From Candidatus Poseidoniales archaeon (GTDB lineage Archaea; Thermoplasmatota; Poseidoniia; Poseidoniales; Thalassarchaeaceae): 44,410 bases of DNA. Below, piece after piece: positions 37,263-44,410 of this stretch (positions are counted from its first letter, which is position 1; every line of letters starts with the position of its first letter). The position numbers and the translations under genes were made by a program. The stretch lies in NCBI GenBank assembly GCA_012959435.1, contig DUDF01000011.1:1-44410 (forward strand), written 5' to 3'. Below the pieces are notes generated by a model. That model was not told where the DNA came from. It was given only the letters and a program-made list of their open reading frames with translations, and searched no databases.

Positions 37263-38145
37263 TGAGAATGAGATTGGGAGATGGTGGTTAATGCAGTCGG
37301 CATTGAAAGAGATCGTTTCCAATACAGAATATTTCATCACAAAACATCAAGGTCAGCGTGACGAATGGAACGCAAAAGTTGTCGAAAACAAATCACGCCG
37401 TGAGCAGGTAAATGGCCAAAAGCGTGAGATATATGATGAGATTGAGCGCCAGCGTACAGTCCGCGATAAAGAGAACGCCATGGTGCGCGAGGCAAAGGCC
37501 GAGCGAGAAAAGGCAAACAAGGAATTCAACACTCTTAGAATTGAAATCCATGGTGTTGATTCAGATACCAGAGGCAAACGCCGAGACGGAGATAGCCCAG
37601 ATTTTATTCGAAAAAAGATGAGGATGCTTGAAGACAAGTATGAGCGCGGGCAATTCACTGGAAAGAAGGCTGAGAAGCAATTTCAGAACGATATGAAGCA
37701 ATTCGCCCGCAAATTGAGAGATGCGGAGGCTAGCATGAAACCTGCAGGTGGAAGTGATGTAAACAGTGAACTTGACGCATTACGTGTTGCTTGTGATGGT
37801 GCGCATAGTAGAGTTATTGCCGCAGCAGAAGCCGCTCAAGCCGCTCATGATTTGATGGGGAAATTAACTGATGAAACCCGCCGACTGAATGATGAGCACG
37901 AATTAGCACACAGAGCCTTCGTTACCGCTAAGGTAGAAGCGGACCGAGAACATCAATACTACATTGTCGCAATGCGCTGCATTTGGAGTTCAAGACATCT
38001 GCTCAGAGCATCCCAAGACCGTGCAGAAGGAATTCAACCTTCCCGAGCAGATGCCCTTCCTGGTAACATCGATTTGATGAGCGCTTTAATGGCTGGTAAA
38101 ACCCTGTCAACTGAGCAATTGATGACTATGAAGCGTGACGATTAA
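37255..38145 (+). CDS. Coiled-coil protein (COG1340-like)
   Basis: This 296-residue protein is almost wholly charged heptad sequence from about residue 15 to 260, with long runs of Glu/Lys/Arg/Gln. It ends with SALMAGKTLSTEQLMTMKRD. Such a short GK-LS-E-L tail closes many archaeal coiled-coil proteins of the COG1340 type. The first ATG lies in a hairpin. The ATG at 37291, after GGTGGTTA, may be the real start, giving 284 residues. It is 14 bases upstream of purP on the same strand. Function is unknown. Structural or scaffolding roles are plausible. Confidence 0.8.
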   Translation: MGRENEIGRWWLMQSALKEIVSNTEYFITKHQGQRDEWNAKVVENKSRREQVNGQKREIYDEIERQRTVRDKENAMVREAKAEREKANKEFNTLRIEIHGVDSDTRGKRRDGDSPDFIRKKMRMLEDKYERGQFTGKKAEKQFQNDMKQFARKLRDAEASMKPAGGSDVNSELDALRVACDGAHSRVIAAAEAAQAAHDLMGKLTDETRRLNDEHELAHRAFVTAKVEADREHQYYIVAMRCIWSSRHLLRASQDRAEGIQPSRADALPGNIDLMSALMAGKTLSTEQLMTMKRDD

Positions 38146-38159
38146 TTGAGGTGCTAAAG

Positions 38160-39317
38160 ATGATTGAATCCGATGACATTTCAGAAATACTAGATGATTA
38201 TGATCGCATGAAGTTACGTATTGGGATGACAGCAAGCCATTCTGCTTTGGATATTTGTGATGGTGCGATAGAAGAAGGATTCCCCACGGTCGCCTATTGT
38301 CAAAAGGGTAGAGAAAAGACCTACTCAGAATATTTCAAAACCGTACGTAACCAATCTGGAAGAGTTACTAGGGGGATGGTTGACAAGGCAATCGTTCTTG
38401 ACCGATTTGACGAGGTATTAAACCCATCTTTTCAACAAATAATGAGGGATAGAAATGTGGTTTACATCCCAAATCGCTCATTCACATCTTACTGCGGGAT
38501 GGAACAAATTGAGAATGATTTCCGGGTGCCAATGTTTGGTAGCCGAAATATGCTTAGAATGGAAGAACGCACGGAAGACCAGGATTATTATTGGATTCTT
38601 GATAAAGCTGGATTACCTTATCCTGAAGCAATTGATAACCCAGAAGATATCGATTGTTTGGTAATTGTTAAATTGCATCATGCAGAGAAGAAACTTGAGC
38701 GCGGATTTTTCACCTGCGCTTCTTATTCAGAGTATCAAGAGAAATCAGAGGCACTCCTTAAACAGGGAGTAATAGATGAAGACAGTTTAGCAGGTGCTAG
38801 AATTGAACGGTATGTAATAGGCCCAGTATTCAACCTCAACTTTTTCTATAGTCCATTGGAGGAGGTGAGTTCTAAACTAGAATTACTAGGTGTTGACTGG
38901 AGATTCGAATCAAGTCTAGATGGCCATGTGAGACTACCAGCACCACAGCAAATGACAATGCCAATCCATCAACAAATACCAGAGATGACGGTAGTAGGTC
39001 ATAACACGGCAACCATTAGAGAGAGTTTACTTGAGGAGGCTTTTGCATTGGGTGAAAAATTCATCACCGCTAGTAAGGAACATTACGACCCAGGAATCAT
39101 TGGTCCATTTTGTTTGCAAACTTGTATTGATAAAGACATGAACTATTCAATTTACGATGTTGCTCCTCGTGTCGGAGGGGGGACAAATGTGCATATGAGT
39201 GTAGGTCACCCATATGGAAATTCAACATGGCGAAAGCCAATGAGTAGCGGACGAAGAATAGCCATGGAACTACGCAATGCGGTTGAACAGGATCGGCTCG
39301 ATGAAGTACTAACTTGA
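38160..39317 (+). CDS. purP: Formate-dependent AICAR formylating enzyme (FAICAR synthetase)
   Basis: This 385-residue ATP-grasp enzyme makes formyl-AICAR from AICAR, formate and ATP in archaeal purine synthesis. Family blocks are ASHSALDICDGAIEEGFPTV, CQKGRE, IPNRSFTSYCG, MFGSRNMLRMEERT, FFYSPLEE, RESLLEEAFALGE, GIIGPFCLQT and YDVAPRVGGGTN. The ATG at 38160 follows GAGGTG by 6 bases and is preferred over the GTG at 38151. It is probably co-transcribed with the preceding coiled-coil gene. Archaea lacking folate-dependent PurH use this enzyme. Confidence 0.92.
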   Translation: MIESDDISEILDDYDRMKLRIGMTASHSALDICDGAIEEGFPTVAYCQKGREKTYSEYFKTVRNQSGRVTRGMVDKAIVLDRFDEVLNPSFQQIMRDRNVVYIPNRSFTSYCGMEQIENDFRVPMFGSRNMLRMEERTEDQDYYWILDKAGLPYPEAIDNPEDIDCLVIVKLHHAEKKLERGFFTCASYSEYQEKSEALLKQGVIDEDSLAGARIERYVIGPVFNLNFFYSPLEEVSSKLELLGVDWRFESSLDGHVRLPAPQQMTMPIHQQIPEMTVVGHNTATIRESLLEEAFALGEKFITASKEHYDPGIIGPFCLQTCIDKDMNYSIYDVAPRVGGGTNVHMSVGHPYGNSTWRKPMSSGRRIAMELRNAVEQDRLDEVLT

Positions 39318-39332
39318 GTTCCTAATTGTAAG

Positions 39333-39680
39333 TTAGAGTAGTGGCAGCAAGTTTTCAGATGCACTCTCCATCTGTTTTCGCACCATTCCAAGATTTGCAC
39401 CTTTCTCTGTTTTACAAACAATTGAGTAAGAATCATTGATTGTTGCAACGACTAAAATACCATCGGCTCCATTCAAAGTCACGATTCTTGGTTCACCTAG
39501 TTGAATATTAGAGAGAAGTAAACCAGCAGTATTGAGTATTGATGGTACTAAAGATCCGATTGCTTCAAGGAAAATTGCTGGAGCACCCTCAACTTCATGG
39601 ATGAATCCCTCTATCGATGAGATTGCACACCAAGATACGCCTTCAATCTCCGCAACTTTGCCGACTATTGTGGCCTTCAC
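39333..39680 (-). CDS. Roadblock/LC7-domain protein
   Basis: This 115-residue protein fits the Roadblock/LC7 fold. It has an N-terminal helix and strand (VGKVAEIEGVSWCAISSIEGFI), a long central helix (FLEAIGSLVPSILNTAGLLLSNI), strands (GEPRIVTLNGADGILVVATIND) and a closing helix after NLGMVRKQM. MglB-like members regulate small Ras-like GTPases. No such GTPase is in the window. The start is GTG at 39678-39680 without an obvious ribosome site. It lies 15 bases from the convergent purP stop. Confidence 0.75.
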   Translation of the reverse strand: MKATIVGKVAEIEGVSWCAISSIEGFIHEVEGAPAIFLEAIGSLVPSILNTAGLLLSNIQLGEPRIVTLNGADGILVVATINDSYSIVCKTEKGANLGMVRKQMESASENLLPLL

Positions 39681-39731
39681 AATACTTGGGTGGACCTAAG
39701 AGGTCAATAAACAAGGTGCGCAAACTTATGC

Positions 39732-40787
39732 TTATTCTTCTCGTCTCTGATGTGAACGAGCAACTCCTCGGCGGGGTTGAGTTTTGCTTCTTCCACCTCG
39801 TCTAGAATCATGTTTCTTCTTCTTAGTTGTCTTTGAGGAGTCAGAACTCTGTAGTTGAGATAGACCGCCAGTTTCAAGGATTCTAGCCATATCTTCCATT
39901 GATAGTGTGCCCCCACTCATTGCATGTTCTCTGAGTGTGTTGATTCGCTTGCGAACCTTTCGCCCTCGGCTTTCATCCTCTTTGCGTATTCTACTGAATG
40001 ATTCGAGACGACCAACCTCTCGCTTGACACGGCGTAATCCTGAGCGCTGGCTACGAATAGACTCAAGCATCTTTTCAATTCGGTTATTGAGGTCCTTCTC
40101 TTCTTTTCTACTTATTTTTGTACCAGATAAGCGAGGGTTATCATCAGCTGCTTTTGCAGCAATCCCACTTGATTCATTTTGTAATCCATCGAGTTTTTTG
40201 ATGGTTTCTTTTTGCATTCGAATCAACTCCACGAACCGTTGATGTGCTGCATCTGACTGAAGTTTTAGTTTGTGCATTATCTTCAATTCAAAGAAGAATG
40301 AAAACTTTTGTATTTCATTGGCAAGGTTCGGTGCCTTACTCGGGTCATCGCGTATTATGGTCAAATCACGCCAAGTTCTCTTGAGTAATCTTTCTATTAG
40401 ATTCAAAGGAGGGGATATTCGTACGTTGATATCATCACGAATTCCCTTCGCCTCATTGATTTGTTTATTCCTTTCTCGTAACTCATTCAACAAATTACGG
40501 CGTTCTTTTGAAACCCCTCCTGAATTATACAGGGCAGTGCGAAGTACTTGCACTGTTGAAATCAATGATTTGCGCTCGCTTTCTAGAGATTCAAGTTGTG
40601 ACTCCATTGACCTTGCAGATGCTTTATTGTCGTTGAGCATATCTTCAATTTCATGAGTTTCAAGCTCTCTAAGATCTTCAAAGAAATCACGGCGAGTTGA
40701 TTTTTTACCCTTGTGGCCTCTATTTGACTTCTGTTTCTTATCACTGTGTGATTCGCTCTTAGGCTTGGAATTAGTTTGCTTACTCAT
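39732..40787 (-). CDS. Basic coiled-coil protein (COG1340-like)
   Basis: This 351-residue protein has a basic N-terminus (about 1-35), continuous coiled coil from about 36 to 300 and a very basic Ser/Lys/Arg tail. Near the end of the coil is HAMSGGTLSMEDMARILETG, similar in place and sequence to the end of the coiled-coil protein at 37255-38145. It overlaps the upstream coiled-coil gene as ATGA, so the two are translated together. The basic tail could bind nucleic acid. This is inference. Confidence 0.8.
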   Translation of the reverse strand: MSKQTNSKPKSESHSDKKQKSNRGHKGKKSTRRDFFEDLRELETHEIEDMLNDNKASARSMESQLESLESERKSLISTVQVLRTALYNSGGVSKERRNLLNELRERNKQINEAKGIRDDINVRISPPLNLIERLLKRTWRDLTIIRDDPSKAPNLANEIQKFSFFFELKIMHKLKLQSDAAHQRFVELIRMQKETIKKLDGLQNESSGIAAKAADDNPRLSGTKISRKEEKDLNNRIEKMLESIRSQRSGLRRVKREVGRLESFSRIRKEDESRGRKVRKRINTLREHAMSGGTLSMEDMARILETGGLSQLQSSDSSKTTKKKKHDSRRGGRSKTQPRRGVARSHQRREE

Positions 40788-41632
40788 TCTTCCTCACCTC
40801 CACGCTTCTCCACAGCAGGTCTTTGTGGCATGCTAGATGGTTTCCCTTCCGTAACCATGCGACTAGCTGCCATCAAGTCTCCAGAGCCATCCTTTAGGTC
40901 CTCAAATCCATTTTCAATTCGGTGATTCCAATAACTAACTATGTCATCCACAGATGATAGGAGTGATTTGGAACGGTTAAGTTGACTTTGCGCTTCACGT
41001 TGTACTTCCTTATGTTCTGCATACTTAGTGTGATGCTCCCCACTTACTTCTGCCAAACTAACTAGTTTTACGTGTGCCGCATCAGCATCTTTGAGTAATT
41101 GACTATGTTTTTGCCAACCCTCTCGATATTCTTTCAATTCAGGGTTGGAATCAAGCCGTTGTGCGACCCATTCTTCGTGAGACCGAGTAAGTTCTCGCAT
41201 TTGTCGTAGTAATTTTCTCTCACTATTCAAATCAAGAGCGGATGTCTCAACTTTCTCATCGATATCTGCCAACTTTTGGGCAAGTTTTTCCTTTGCCCAA
41301 CCTGGATTTGGATTTTTGAGTTTGTTCTCTTTGATCAAAGTTTCACGTAGGCTGGTGAGTTTCTTCCGTAGTCCCTTTGCTTCGGATTGGAGAGAATCTC
41401 TCTTTTCTTTCAAATTTGAAACTTCATCAGTTGCTTTATCCCTCTCTTTAAGCGCTGCTTCTACTAATGGATTCAGTTGGTCAAGTTCTTGTTTTCTATC
41501 GCGAACAATATTTGGAAGAGTATCACTCAATTCATGACGGCGGGCAATAATCGCTTGTGCCACTTCCTCTGGAGTCATGGCAAGTAGTGTATTGACATCC
41601 ATAGGTAAGCCGCCCACCCAACTATCTCTCAT
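40784..41632 (-). CDS. Coiled-coil protein, partner of the downstream gene
   Basis: This 282-residue protein is predicted to be coiled coil from about residue 30 to 250, with heptads such as NLKEKRDSLQSEAKGLRKKL. It begins with a short helical head (VNTLLAMTPEEVAQAIIARR) and has a Pro/Arg-rich tail. The ATG at 41602, giving MDVNTLLAMTPEE, is an alternative start. It is the first gene of a two-gene unit and is divergent from the large surface protein. I assign no function beyond probable structural pairing with its neighbour. Confidence 0.8.
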   Translation of the reverse strand: MRDSWVGGLPMDVNTLLAMTPEEVAQAIIARRHELSDTLPNIVRDRKQELDQLNPLVEAALKERDKATDEVSNLKEKRDSLQSEAKGLRKKLTSLRETLIKENKLKNPNPGWAKEKLAQKLADIDEKVETSALDLNSERKLLRQMRELTRSHEEWVAQRLDSNPELKEYREGWQKHSQLLKDADAAHVKLVSLAEVSGEHHTKYAEHKEVQREAQSQLNRSKSLLSSVDDIVSYWNHRIENGFEDLKDGSGDLMAASRMVTEGKPSSMPQRPAVEKRGGEEE

Positions 41633-41647
41633 AAAGGTGAGGTTTTG

Positions 41648-41662
41648 CTATCCGAAGGATAG
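41648..41662. promoter_or_regulatory. CTATCC-GAA-GGATAG inverted repeat between divergent genes
   Basis: Perfect 6-base arms with a GAA spacer lie in the 67-base gap between the coiled-coil operon and the surface protein. They are 16 and 38 bases from the two starts. This position suits an operator acting on both directions, or an RNA hairpin in either leader. Confidence 0.4.
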
Positions 41663-41699
41663 TAAAGGTCATTCATCCGTCTTGACGCAGGCATTAACG

Positions 41700-44351
41700 A
41701 TGAGGGCCTCCTATGTCCGCCAGACTTTTGCAAGTCTCTGCGTTCTGTTAGTTGTAATCCCTCTTCTTTCGGTGGTTTCAGCCAATGGTTCGGGTTTGCT
41801 TTTAGACTCAACAACTCTAGTGATTGTTGGTGATTTAGAAGAAGGGGTGGGTGATGTGAATATTTCAATTAATGTCCAATCTCATGATGTTGCTTCTGTA
41901 GGTGCACTCAATATGACAATCGTTGAAGGTGAGAGCACAATTATTGCTAGTGAAAATGTGTCACTCAATCTTACATCAGATGAAATCACAACCATTCAAT
42001 TCAATATTTCACAACTCGCAATAGGTCAATACACAATGAATTTACAACTCTATGGCGAGGTGGGTAACCCATTTGCCAACCATGCAGGCCTAATTAGCCA
42101 ATTTGTGAAGAGATTAGCACCAGCCAATGCACAAGTCAGCGAAACTAGTCAGTGGCAGATCATTCCAGTCAACTCAATCAGTGGTGAAGCCAGTGGTAAT
42201 GCGTCATTTAGGGATGGTGATACTGGTTGGGCTGAAGTCCCAGTAAGCAATTCCGGCGAGGTAGACTTCAATGGTAGCATCGGATTTGCTATTGACAACG
42301 GACCTTATCTTTTTCAAAATCTAACCATCCCCCCACAATCTTCAACTCCAGTCAACTTTACAATCCCACAAGTATTTGAAAGTAATTTGACAACTTTGAA
42401 AGTAAACTTGTCAGGGCAAGTGACAACTCACGAAATGTTAGTTGGTCCCCCGCCATTAGCAAGATTAGATATTATTGCAAACGCCGACAACTCTACACCT
42501 CAGTTAGGGCAGCAGGTTATTTGGACAGTGAATTTGAGTAACTCTGGCGAGTTGGCATGGGTCGGGGAACTACAATGTACATTTTCTAATTCAGTGGTAT
42601 TCAGCGAATCTTTCTTCGTAAATCATGGGGAGGGGCAATCACGACAATTTTCACTTTCTGTCCGTCCCGGTGCTTTGGCTTGCTCTGTACCAACTACTGT
42701 TAGACTTCATGATGATTCAGTAACGAGTTTTTCCCATTCATACGATATGGATGCTGCGCATTTCTCTGCTGCTGGTAGTGCCGGTTTGGCTATTGTAGGA
42801 ACTAATTTCCATGTCGGTGATGACTTACAAGCAACACTAATTGCCCACAATGGTGGTGATTACCAAGGTAATGCAAGGCTCTCGATTAGTGATTCAGGAG
42901 GTTCTTCAGATGGATTATCAAGGCAATTTTCGGTCGGTAATAGTTTGCAATTGGACGTCAGCCACACACTTCAAGGGAGTGCAGGAAGTCGTATTCTATC
43001 TTGGGCTGTGATAAGTGAAGATGGTTTAGTTGATGCGAATCTTTCAGGGCAGGTCGAAGTCCAAGTTTCACCTTCACAACAATTGGTGGGTGAAATCACA
43101 TCCGTTGATTGGACCACTTCTGATGGCTTAGTTGCTGACATTGATTTACAATTGTCTGAAGGGCGCTCCCGTATAGTTAGGATTCAGGTTGGCCACTCAA
43201 ATGGTGATGATTCTGTAACAGTGATTGATACTGATATAGAGTTGGCTCCAGGGCAACGTTCTCTTTCCTTCGATTTAGGTGAACCTCAAGTTGCTGACGA
43301 GGTTTGGTTATCATTGACCGTTACAGATTGGGCTCCTGCATCATTATCGCAAATGAATTCCACACGTTCAGCGAGTGAACCAGATGTTCAGCCAAGTGCA
43401 ATCTTAGGGGTATCAAATCCTGCTGTGCCAGTTAATGGTGAGTCTGTTACAATAGCCTACACATTGTCAAATGATGGTAGTGACAATATTGCTGGGGGCG
43501 TCCTAGTGCTCAAAGTGTCCTCAACCAATGAAATTCTGTGGCAAGAATCAGCACCATTGGTAGAAGCAGGAGATAGCCAATCAGGTGAGATTAGCGTAGA
43601 CAATTGGCCATCAGGGGCATCTGTGGGGCTACACCTCGAATGGCGCAGTGGTGGGAGTCAAACAATGACAACGAAATCATATCCATCCAAAGCCCCAACC
43701 ATTTCAGATTCTTTTGAAATTCCTTGGGCAGCCATCATTTATGGGGCTATAGCTGGGATCGTAGTCTCTGCAGTGGCACGATTCGTATTTGTATGGCAAG
43801 GGGAAGACCCTGATGATAAGAAACAGCAGCGAACACGAAGGCGCGAGGAAAGAGCAACAGCAAAAGAAGATGCCAAAAAAGTTAGACAGGAGAGGCTGAA
43901 TCCTACGGGTAAACAAGAAGTTGGTTGCCCTTCATGTGGCATGACACTACGTGTCCCGAACGATTATGATGGTCAAGCGCGTTGCCCTGCTTGTACACAT
44001 GTATTTCCAGTAACTCCAGTTGAAATATCCGAACCAGAGCCACAAAAGGTAGTCAAAGATGATGAAGATATTGAGCAAGTTGCGGCATCAGAAATCCCAC
44101 AAACAATTAGCCGCGAATTGAAGAAGAAAGTTGCCGCCGTATCATCTCCAAAATCAGCAAAACCTCAACAAGTAGAGAAAAAGAAAGCCAAGCCACAAAG
44201 CACGGTATCAACTACTTTATCTTCAATTTCAGTGGGTGATGAAATTCGCTGCCCGTCTTGCGGACAGAGATTGAAAGTACCTTATGATAGGCGACCAATT
44301 ATGGCCAAATGTCCACGGTGTGAAACTAAGTTCATGGCTGAAAAACAATGA
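41700..44351 (+). CDS. Large surface protein with one membrane helix and two cytoplasmic zinc ribbons
   Basis: This 883-residue protein starts MRASYVRQTFASLCVLLVVI, a signal peptide with probable cleavage after VVSA. About 640 residues of repeated beta-sandwich domains follow, with NxT/S-rich, CARDB/Ig-like patterns such as VTWTVNLSNSGEL and TIAYTLSNDGSDNI. A membrane helix at about 672-698 (IPWAAIIYGAIAGIVVSAVA) leads to a charged linker. Two C4 zinc ribbons close the protein: CPSCGMTLRVP...CPACTHVF near 740-765 and CPSCGQRLKVP...CPRCETKF near 850-880. I chose the ATG at 41700 because the longer frame from 41577 would bury the signal peptide. It could be a surface sensor or anchor. Confidence 0.85.
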   Translation: MRASYVRQTFASLCVLLVVIPLLSVVSANGSGLLLDSTTLVIVGDLEEGVGDVNISINVQSHDVASVGALNMTIVEGESTIIASENVSLNLTSDEITTIQFNISQLAIGQYTMNLQLYGEVGNPFANHAGLISQFVKRLAPANAQVSETSQWQIIPVNSISGEASGNASFRDGDTGWAEVPVSNSGEVDFNGSIGFAIDNGPYLFQNLTIPPQSSTPVNFTIPQVFESNLTTLKVNLSGQVTTHEMLVGPPPLARLDIIANADNSTPQLGQQVIWTVNLSNSGELAWVGELQCTFSNSVVFSESFFVNHGEGQSRQFSLSVRPGALACSVPTTVRLHDDSVTSFSHSYDMDAAHFSAAGSAGLAIVGTNFHVGDDLQATLIAHNGGDYQGNARLSISDSGGSSDGLSRQFSVGNSLQLDVSHTLQGSAGSRILSWAVISEDGLVDANLSGQVEVQVSPSQQLVGEITSVDWTTSDGLVADIDLQLSEGRSRIVRIQVGHSNGDDSVTVIDTDIELAPGQRSLSFDLGEPQVADEVWLSLTVTDWAPASLSQMNSTRSASEPDVQPSAILGVSNPAVPVNGESVTIAYTLSNDGSDNIAGGVLVLKVSSTNEILWQESAPLVEAGDSQSGEISVDNWPSGASVGLHLEWRSGGSQTMTTKSYPSKAPTISDSFEIPWAAIIYGAIAGIVVSAVARFVFVWQGEDPDDKKQQRTRRREERATAKEDAKKVRQERLNPTGKQEVGCPSCGMTLRVPNDYDGQARCPACTHVFPVTPVEISEPEPQKVVKDDEDIEQVAASEIPQTISRELKKKVAAVSSPKSAKPQQVEKKKAKPQSTVSTTLSSISVGDEIRCPSCGQRLKVPYDRRPIMAKCPRCETKFMAEKQ

Positions 44352-44360
44352 GGTCAAAAC

Positions 44361-44410
44361 ATGTCTATTCCTATTCAAGAAGATCAAGAGATGTATCTCA
44401 AGAAACTGTT
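44361..44410 (+). CDS. Partial CDS running off the right edge
   Basis: An ATG at 44361, 6 bases after GAGGTC, opens a frame MSIPIQEDQEMYLKKL that leaves the window after 16 codons. It lies 9 bases after the surface-protein stop, so it is probably in the same operon. There is too little sequence to identify it. Confidence 0.5.
   Translation, partial: MSIPIQEDQEMYLKKL

Noticed and set aside
41577-41699. Upstream start for the large surface protein
   Set aside because: It would place 41 polar residues before the signal peptide and overlap the divergent coiled-coil gene.

Overview
The window is most likely a chromosomal segment of a planktonic euryarchaeon of the Thermoplasmata side, best matching Marine Group II (Poseidoniales). 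This is inferred from gene content, not from a search. It encodes archaeal RNA polymerase subunits H, B (unsplit), A' and A'' followed by L30e, an archaeal PurP, an RNase P protein of the Pop5/Rnp2 type, an archaeal-style glutamate synthase, an FtsZ-family protein and a tRNA-Lys without an encoded CCA. Gene density is very high, base composition is AT-leaning, many genes overlap by 1-4 bases (ATGA, TAATG), and start sites usually follow GGAGGTGA-like ribosome binding sites. I see no insertion sequence, CRISPR array or phage module.

Layout. 1-4.7 kb: a propionyl-CoA to succinyl-CoA block, with a biotin carrier protein, a small associated protein and carboxyltransferase on the minus strand, divergent from a B12-binding mutase subunit, a MeaB-type GTPase and a polyprenol/dolichol-kinase-like membrane protein. 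4.7-8.0 kb: a 35-residue membrane peptide, asparagine synthase B, and a glutamate-cysteine ligase of the Acidithiobacillus ferrooxidans type. 8.0-14.8 kb (minus strand): a tightly coupled respiratory operon encoding a secreted CxCH protein, a 24-residue micro-ORF, a two-helix membrane protein, a Tat-type Rieske protein, a cytochrome b6, a giant fusion of cytochrome b subunit IV with an HdrD/GlpC-like iron-sulfur module, a two-cluster ferredoxin and a small membrane protein. 15-18 kb: a TPR protein, a divergent FtsZ-like GTPase, a polytopic membrane protein and RNase P component 2. 18-23.4 kb: a three-gene glutamate synthase operon. 23.4-26 kb: a 332-base non-coding stretch with inverted repeats, an anchored membrane protein, a methyltransferase/biotin-protein-ligase fusion and tRNA-Lys(TTT). 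26-35.3 kb: the RNA polymerase operon. 35.4-44.4 kb: an unknown protein, a KaiC/RecA-like ATPase, three coiled-coil proteins, PurP, a Roadblock/LC7 protein and a large surface protein with cytoplasmic zinc ribbons.

How it fits together. The biotin ligase fusion could charge the biotin carrier protein of the propionyl-CoA block. The glutamate synthase and asparagine synthase both handle glutamine nitrogen. The most interesting candidate for an undescribed system is the respiratory operon. Its cytochrome b has b6-type heme histidine spacing and the Cys that in b6f complexes covalently holds heme ci/cn on the cytoplasmic side. Its subunit IV is fused, through an extracytoplasmic domain and an extra helix, to a cytoplasmic ferredoxin plus double CCG domain module. 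A separate ferredoxin gene follows directly. This looks like a Rieske/cytochrome b complex wired on its cytoplasmic face to Hdr-type chemistry. The second strong observation is a shared N-terminal domain on RpoH and RpoA'', together with an inserted Cys-containing segment in RpoA' and a degenerate zinc site in RpoB.
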